The translations under genes were made by a program, and so were the position numbers. The notes under the pieces are model-generated. The model saw only the letters and a list, made by a program, of their open reading frames with translations, was not told the origin of the DNA and made no database searches. A stretch of DNA of 64,000 nt, from the NCBI GenBank assembly GCA_028554645.1, contig JAQOOI010000074.1, forward strand, positions 248,001-312,000. Direction: 5' to 3'. Shown here in pieces: positions 58,981 to 64,000 of this stretch (the first letter of the stretch is position 1; every line of letters starts with the position of its first letter). Source of the stretch: Omphalotus guepiniiformis. Lineage: Eukaryota > Basidiomycota > Agaricomycetes > Agaricales > Omphalotaceae.

Positions 58981-59190
58981 GATGTCGCCTTTGTTCGAAA
59001 ACCAAGTGGCGTGCAATCGTTAAATAAGGCCCTGTCGACGGATGAATACCACGCTGTACAGCTATGTATATATTTCCATCAACATATGATTACCACGCTG
59101 TGCGAGTTGAGGACCGAGGTTGCGACATGTCTATAACTTGCAGTCATCCAAATATTCACGTAAATCAAAGGTGGAAGACGTGCCTTACTT

Positions 59191-59522
59191 CTGATAGAAG
59201 ACAGGTTCTACAAAACGCTTCCTAGTGCACGTCATCATTCTAGCTGTGGAATAGATGTTATTATCTCCCCTCCAAGATTTCGTCGAAATGGCCGGTACAT
59301 CGTCCGCACCAAGCTAGATGTTGCAATAATTGTGGAATCCACAAGAACATCTGACCCGTTAAACCCTCAGGCTGAGGTATATATTCGCTAGTTGCAATTG
59401 CACGATCCGAGTCAGAAGATATACTTGCTCAACTCGTACGAAAGACATATGGCAAAGTCGGGAGCACAGAAGATGGCGATGATCGTCATATTCCCAACTT
59501 CAACACTACAAAAGATTCAAGT
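59191..59522. other. Intergenic, 3' flank of the S8 protease
   Basis: No supported coding region. Confidence 0.5.
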
Positions 59523-62500
59523 CTATGCCGGGATGATATTGTAACCGACGGGCGGACTCAAATATACATCATAGTCGTCCCCATTCGTTGGGTCCCCTGT
59601 TACGCGGAGCGCGCGCATCATGAACTTGTATGTCCCGTTCGGTACTCGAGTACCATTGGCAAACGTTGGAGAAGTAAAATTCGAGGTGTAGTACGAGTTT
59701 GTGACCTATGTAAGATACGATGAGTGTGCTGAGCGGAAATTAATCAAGAAGGCACTGACATTGTCATTTCGACTCACATAGTCCTCCTCAAACAATACAC
59801 CTATTGAAGGGACATCCAAAAATGATCCAGTGGAGATATGCTGTGCGATTGAGATTGAGGGATCGGTGCGTGCAATTAATGTTTGGTTATGGAGAGCGAA
59901 GTCACCGGGCACCAGGTCTATCCGCAGCAAAAAGGTGCCAAACACAAGCCTGATGAAAAGTGACTCGGCTCAGAAAGTCATTGGTCTCTGGTAGTGTCAC
60001 TCACCTATATAATACGGTTGGATAATCAGAACCCACAAACGAGTAATTATCAGCCTCAGTTTGTACGGCACTCAGGCTACCATTGGCTATGATAGCAGGA
60101 AGCGGGATTCCTAGGGTGACATTTGTAGTATCCAGAACTGGTTGATCAATCAATGACCCAGCAACACCCATGTATGTCACATGGGTGGTATCATTTGCGC
60201 CATTCTTACTCCCGCCAATGATTTGTATGAAGCCAGAGTACACGGGTAGCGTAGTATTGTCAACCTCAATTGGAGGTGTGAACTGGACAAAAACCGTCTG
60301 CGTTTCCCCTGGGGAAAGGGTAAATGAGGATGGACTAAAATCGACGTCTGCATAGGATGTGTTAAGGGGAACCGGCCCACTGGCTGGAATGGCAGTGGCC
60401 TGAACAAATGATGAATCAATGTATACCTATACCAATAGAGTGAGTCCTCTTACCGGTTGAATGGTAATAGCAGTCCCGGCTGGTAGATGATTAAAGCTAT
60501 AGTCCTTAGTGGTGTTTCCGGTGTTCTGAACAGTGAAGGTTTGGCTATATAGCAGGATGTGAGCTGGACAATCGTTGTCAAACCACCACGTGTACCCACT
60601 TTCCCTGGAAGTGTGCCGTATCATTGAGAAGCAGAGCCGCCGGAGAAACGAGTGTTGTAGCGTACATTGCGTCGTAGACATTCACCAATCCGGCACCTTG
60701 CTGGCTGACCGTCTGCAACGGATCGCCTTCGGTGAAGGAAGAAGGTACAACTTGTGCTGTAGTTTCGAGCAAGTTTCGAACAGCCTTGGCGGTCATCGAC
60801 GCTCCTTTCACGGACAATAATAACGCGGAACTACCAGCTATGTATGGACATGCCATTGAAGTACCTGATGCCATCCCATAGTAGCCTCTCGTTGTGGGCA
60901 GGGTAGACATAATATCACCGCCAGGGGCTGCAATGGATGGTTTGAAGTAGAAGTCATTTGTTGGTCCATAGCTAGATACAACGTAATCTAAGTCAGTCAG
61001 GTCTCTTCATATTCTAGAGCGATTTGGCCTACCTAGAAAAAGAAGAAACTAGGCCGCCGGTAGCATTGTTGGGATACTGTGTAGAGCCGGACCCATCTTG
61101 AGGAAACGAAACAGTAATGGGGGTTCCAATTGCGAACTCGTTGACAAGCTATGACACTGTTAGCACAAGAACGTAGATAGAAAATTCATGTTGTACGTAC
61201 AAATTCACCGTCATCAGCTTGAATGAGAGTTACGTTGGTGAAATTGCCGGTGCTGATGAGGCCAAAGCCAGTCCCATTACTAGTATGGTAATCAGACAGT
61301 CAGTAGTTGAAAAGATAGGAAGCAGCTACATACTCGTAGATAAGGACTACAAGGGCTCCTTTTGCCGCTGCATTGGTCAGCTTTTGTACCTGCAAAATAA
61401 GCTATGAATCTGCCACAAGCTAAGAGGCTATGGAAAAACGCAGGCACTTACAAAGGTGCAAGTCCCTCGTCTGATAATCACTAGATAAGGCGAAAGATCG
61501 GGAGTATCATCCGGAAGCGGATTACATGCATCGTCGACCACAGTCGTGTCATTGGATGTCGCATAAATTGGGAAAGGACCGGGGAACGGAAAGACAGCGA
61601 AGCTGTAGTACGTGATAGGATTGCGAACCGCTCCTTGAACAGTAGCATTGTTGAGATACAGGTCTATGCTATCTATTCATGAGAGGGTTGCTTGATGACA
61701 TGATGACGGGCAATACGAATTGAACGTATTTATCGACGCTGGCCACCGAGATGGCATCTATGGCGTTCCCAGGGCTAGATGAATACCACGAACCAGATGC
61801 TCCCTAAAAACAAACATGAAAACAGTCGTCATCCATCGTTGTCCCTGAAAAGCTTACATCGTCTCCGGCAGCTATCGTAACAATTCTGCCAGTTGAAGCT
61901 ATTCTACTCGCAACAACAGACGCTGTTCCTTCTGTCCATCCACTATCACCACCGATAGACATCGTCAGTATATCTTGTTTGTCTTGAACTCCGCGAAGCA
62001 AAGCTTCTACGATGACTGCAAGGTTGGTTCCATAGGTCAGATTCGAGCCGAACTACCAGCTGACACGGTGCTTACTGTCATCAGTAGTGGTGCCTGAACA
62101 ACCAAAAACTCGATATGCAAATATTGATACAGAGTATGCAACACCACTAATATTGTATGGGTTTGACGGGTCCGCAGCGAGAATTCCCTAAAAACGTAGT
62201 TCTTGTAAGGGTTGAAACAACAATCAACAAGATGAGAACTTACAGCAACATGCGTCCCATGTCCTACAATACATTTCGTGCTCGTAAGACTAACATCTTG
62301 GTATGAAGTCAACGTAGGGAATGACATTACCATAACACTGATCTAGAGGATCTGGATCCGGGACGGGTGTATTGGTACCTGTGAAGTTGTCCCCGACAAA
62401 ATCATACCCACCAGCTACTTTATACCCGGCCCCAAAGCCGCCTCCTAGTGCAGGATGTGTGTAATCGATACCAGTGTCGACCTAGTATTAGAATCGAACA

Positions 62501-63326
62501 TTCAATGAGAATCACCGTACCAGTGTCGATTCTGCGGAACGATTCTTTAGCAAGAGCACATGGACAAGCAACAGGAATTTCGTACATTCCAACGCTCACC
62601 CCAGCTCCAGTAATACCTTCGGCATGTAATCTGTCAACTCCCTGAAGGGTCTCAGTATTTTATCAGTCTTTAAGAAAATCGCATTCTAACTGTCATGCTA
62701 TGAGCAGACTCCATGTCAGGCGGAAAAGAATTATTGGAGATAGCTAGCATCTGAACAGGTCTGATCGACAACGCATGGTTAGAATCAATCCTTCTCGGAG
62801 TAAGAGCACAATATACTCTGGTCGTTTATACGTCTGTATGGGGCGTACCGCCTTGGTTCCCTCTGTCTGGAGAAGTGCCGCGACGTCCTATACACAGCTG
62901 TTGAATAAGCATTCCGAAAGCAACTCGACTCATATAGCACCTGGGCATTCTGACATGAGAGGTCATTAGTGATGAAGTCTGCAAGAAGTTATCGCTGGCA
63001 TACATTCAATGTTAGAGCCGCCCCAACAAATAAACCCTCAGAGTTATATTCCTTATCCACCTGAAACCGAATGTCACGATTCCGGAGGGAAGAGTACAAG
63101 AGCTCATGAGGCTTCGAAGGCAGGAATGTTAGTCCTTATCAACCTCAAGAGTCCTGTGACTCACGGATCTTTTCAGTTGAATAGTAGATGCACTTTCCAT
63201 CTCAACGATAAATCTGTTCGGTGTTACAGCGGACACATCTGTAAATCCACCAGAAACGTAGATCGGGAGGGCTCCCAGAGCTATTCCATAACATGAAATG
63301 AGAATACGAGTGAGTGAGGGAAACAT
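59523..63326 (-). CDS. Secreted subtilisin-like (S8) serine protease with PA and Fn3-like domains
   Basis: Nineteen exons from 63326 to 59523, about 900 residues. Main ones: 63326-63165, 63111-63004, 62887-62817, 62760-62691, 62641-62600, 62481-62331, 62263-62244, 62187-62076, 62015-61858, 61803-61726, 61668-61452, 61389-61334, 61279-61201, 61148-61033, 60971-60600, 60544-60454, 60426-60005, 59949-59760, 59705-59523. Order: signal peptide, I9 propeptide (FIVEMES ... FVGAALTLN), catalytic Asp [15 protein letters not shown], His GHGTHVAG, PA-like insert (IIRRGTCTF ... [11 protein letters not shown]), Ser [12 protein letters not shown], then an Fn3-like region ([15 protein letters not shown]). 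This is the pyrolysin/C5a-peptidase-like layout of fungal extracellular proteases. Two junctions (before VDTG, and after SVASVDKY) do not splice cleanly, so the gene may carry lesions. Confidence 0.8.
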
Positions 63327-63791
63327 GACTCGGTTTAAGAGACAAGTGCAGGAAGACATCGAGCTGGCTTTATAGACGGGGTAATGGTGTGGAGTCAAGT
63401 AACGTCTTCGTCGACAAGACCACAAAGGCATGGATGCAATTTATCCGTACGAGATATGATGTCGCAGCGTGTCAAGTGAAAACCGCGATGCAGACTCGGG
63501 GTTGACCGTAGCGCAGCTGTGAGGCCCCGCAATGTTCATCTCCTGAAACTGGATATGTGTATCCATGGCACGGCGGCTTCATCGATTTGAGACCGTATTG
63601 TTTGATTTCAGATGTTATTTCTCTGACTTGAATGCATGGCCATGGGCGATTAAAAACAGGTGTAACTCCGAAGAAAATGCTTTCGAGTTTCGCCGACGCG
63701 TTCCATCGTGTAGTGTTCTATCTCCGTGGCAGCGATGCAAAGATAGAAAATGATACAATTTATAGCCTCTTGTCCTGCTAGAAATAGACGT
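63327..63791. other. Promoter region of the S8 protease
   Basis: Between the protease start and the stop of the gene at the right edge; no other coding signal. Confidence 0.45.
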
Positions 63792-64000
63792 TTAAGTCGC
63801 GTCATCGACAGCGAGCAGAGTAATAAACAACTCGCCCTTCGACAGTGAAGGCTTGAATTCGCTTGAAGCACATCCTGCTTGAACCATAATTCGGCATGTC
63901 CCGTTGGCGGAAAAATCGTCTTCTGGTCTTTGAATCCCATCTGTTTCCTTACAGACCAGCTCGATACATTGAAAGCTTGAAATATTCAGAATGCTCTCGT
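63792..64000 (-). CDS. C-terminal end of an unidentified gene (partial)
   Basis: One minus-strand frame is open from the window edge to TAA at 63792-63794 and reads naturally for 68 residues (FQCIELVCKETDGIQRPEDD, then SANGTCRIMVQAG, FKPSLSKGELFITLLAVDD, AT). Composition is protein-like, mixed polar and hydrophobic. Another minus-strand frame with a nominal start overlaps it but has lower-quality composition. I do not recognise the family; the rest of the gene lies outside the window. Confidence 0.4.
   Translation of the reverse strand, partial: ESILNISSFQCIELVCKETDGIQRPEDDFSANGTCRIMVQAGCASSEFKPSLSKGELFITLLAVDDAT

Larger units (their letters stand above)
56029..59190. repeat. 3.1-kb tandem duplication, unit 2
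   Basis: Head-to-tail copy of unit 1 with the junction CCTTACTT|GATGATATG at 56028/56029. Ends at GTGCCTTACTT (59190), where the original flank resumes. Confidence 0.9.

Overview
This window is genomic DNA of a filamentous basidiomycete, very probably an Agaricomycete. Coding sequences are split by many short introns (about 45-65 nt, GT-AG, branch-like CTAA/CTGA motifs), and several proteins belong to families typical of mushrooms: DUF6593, F-box proteins, copper radical oxidase (glyoxal oxidase), an expanded G-alpha family and a tripeptidyl/subtilisin-like S8 protease. No bacterial operons, CRISPR arrays or convincing tRNA/rRNA genes were seen. All gene models were built by hand from reading frames, splice sites and family motifs; exon coordinates are in the entries.

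Layout. 0-4 kb: end of a Ser-rich repeat protein, a decayed PIF1/Helitron-type helicase relic, a protein-kinase-like gene. 4.6-12.7 kb: two DUF6593 paralogues flanking a 1,111-residue TPR protein and the splicing-associated protein NKAP. 13-18 kb: a GPI-anchored glyoxal oxidase and an F-box protein. 18-26 kb: gene-poor, with a long HSP20-like protein. 26-33.5 kb: malate synthase, GET1 with a divergent conserved gene, and a WD40 protein. 34.5-40.6 kb: a single-pass membrane protein, ribosomal protein eL39, an ER FKBP with a C-terminal RDEL, and the mitochondrial AAA protein AFG1. 40.5-45.3 kb: a direct duplication carrying two short-chain reductases plus a fragment of the AFG1 5' end. 46.5-50.4 kb: CCR4 and diphosphomevalonate decarboxylase (divergent). 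51.4-59.2 kb: an alpha/beta hydrolase whose 3' end starts a 3.1-kb tandem duplication carrying an atypical G-alpha gene; one copy looks intact and the other is heavily damaged. 59.5-63.3 kb: a secreted S8 protease. The right edge holds the tail of an unidentified gene.

The genes do not form one pathway. Housekeeping genes (NKAP, malate synthase, GET1, eL39, FKBP2, AFG1, CCR4, MVD) sit in compact, often divergent pairs, and between them lie fast-evolving, duplicated or lineage-specific genes. The most unusual element is the duplicated G-alpha-like gene: about 320 extra residues before the P-loop, no switch I arginine, a GC-AG intron in both copies, and clear decay of one copy.
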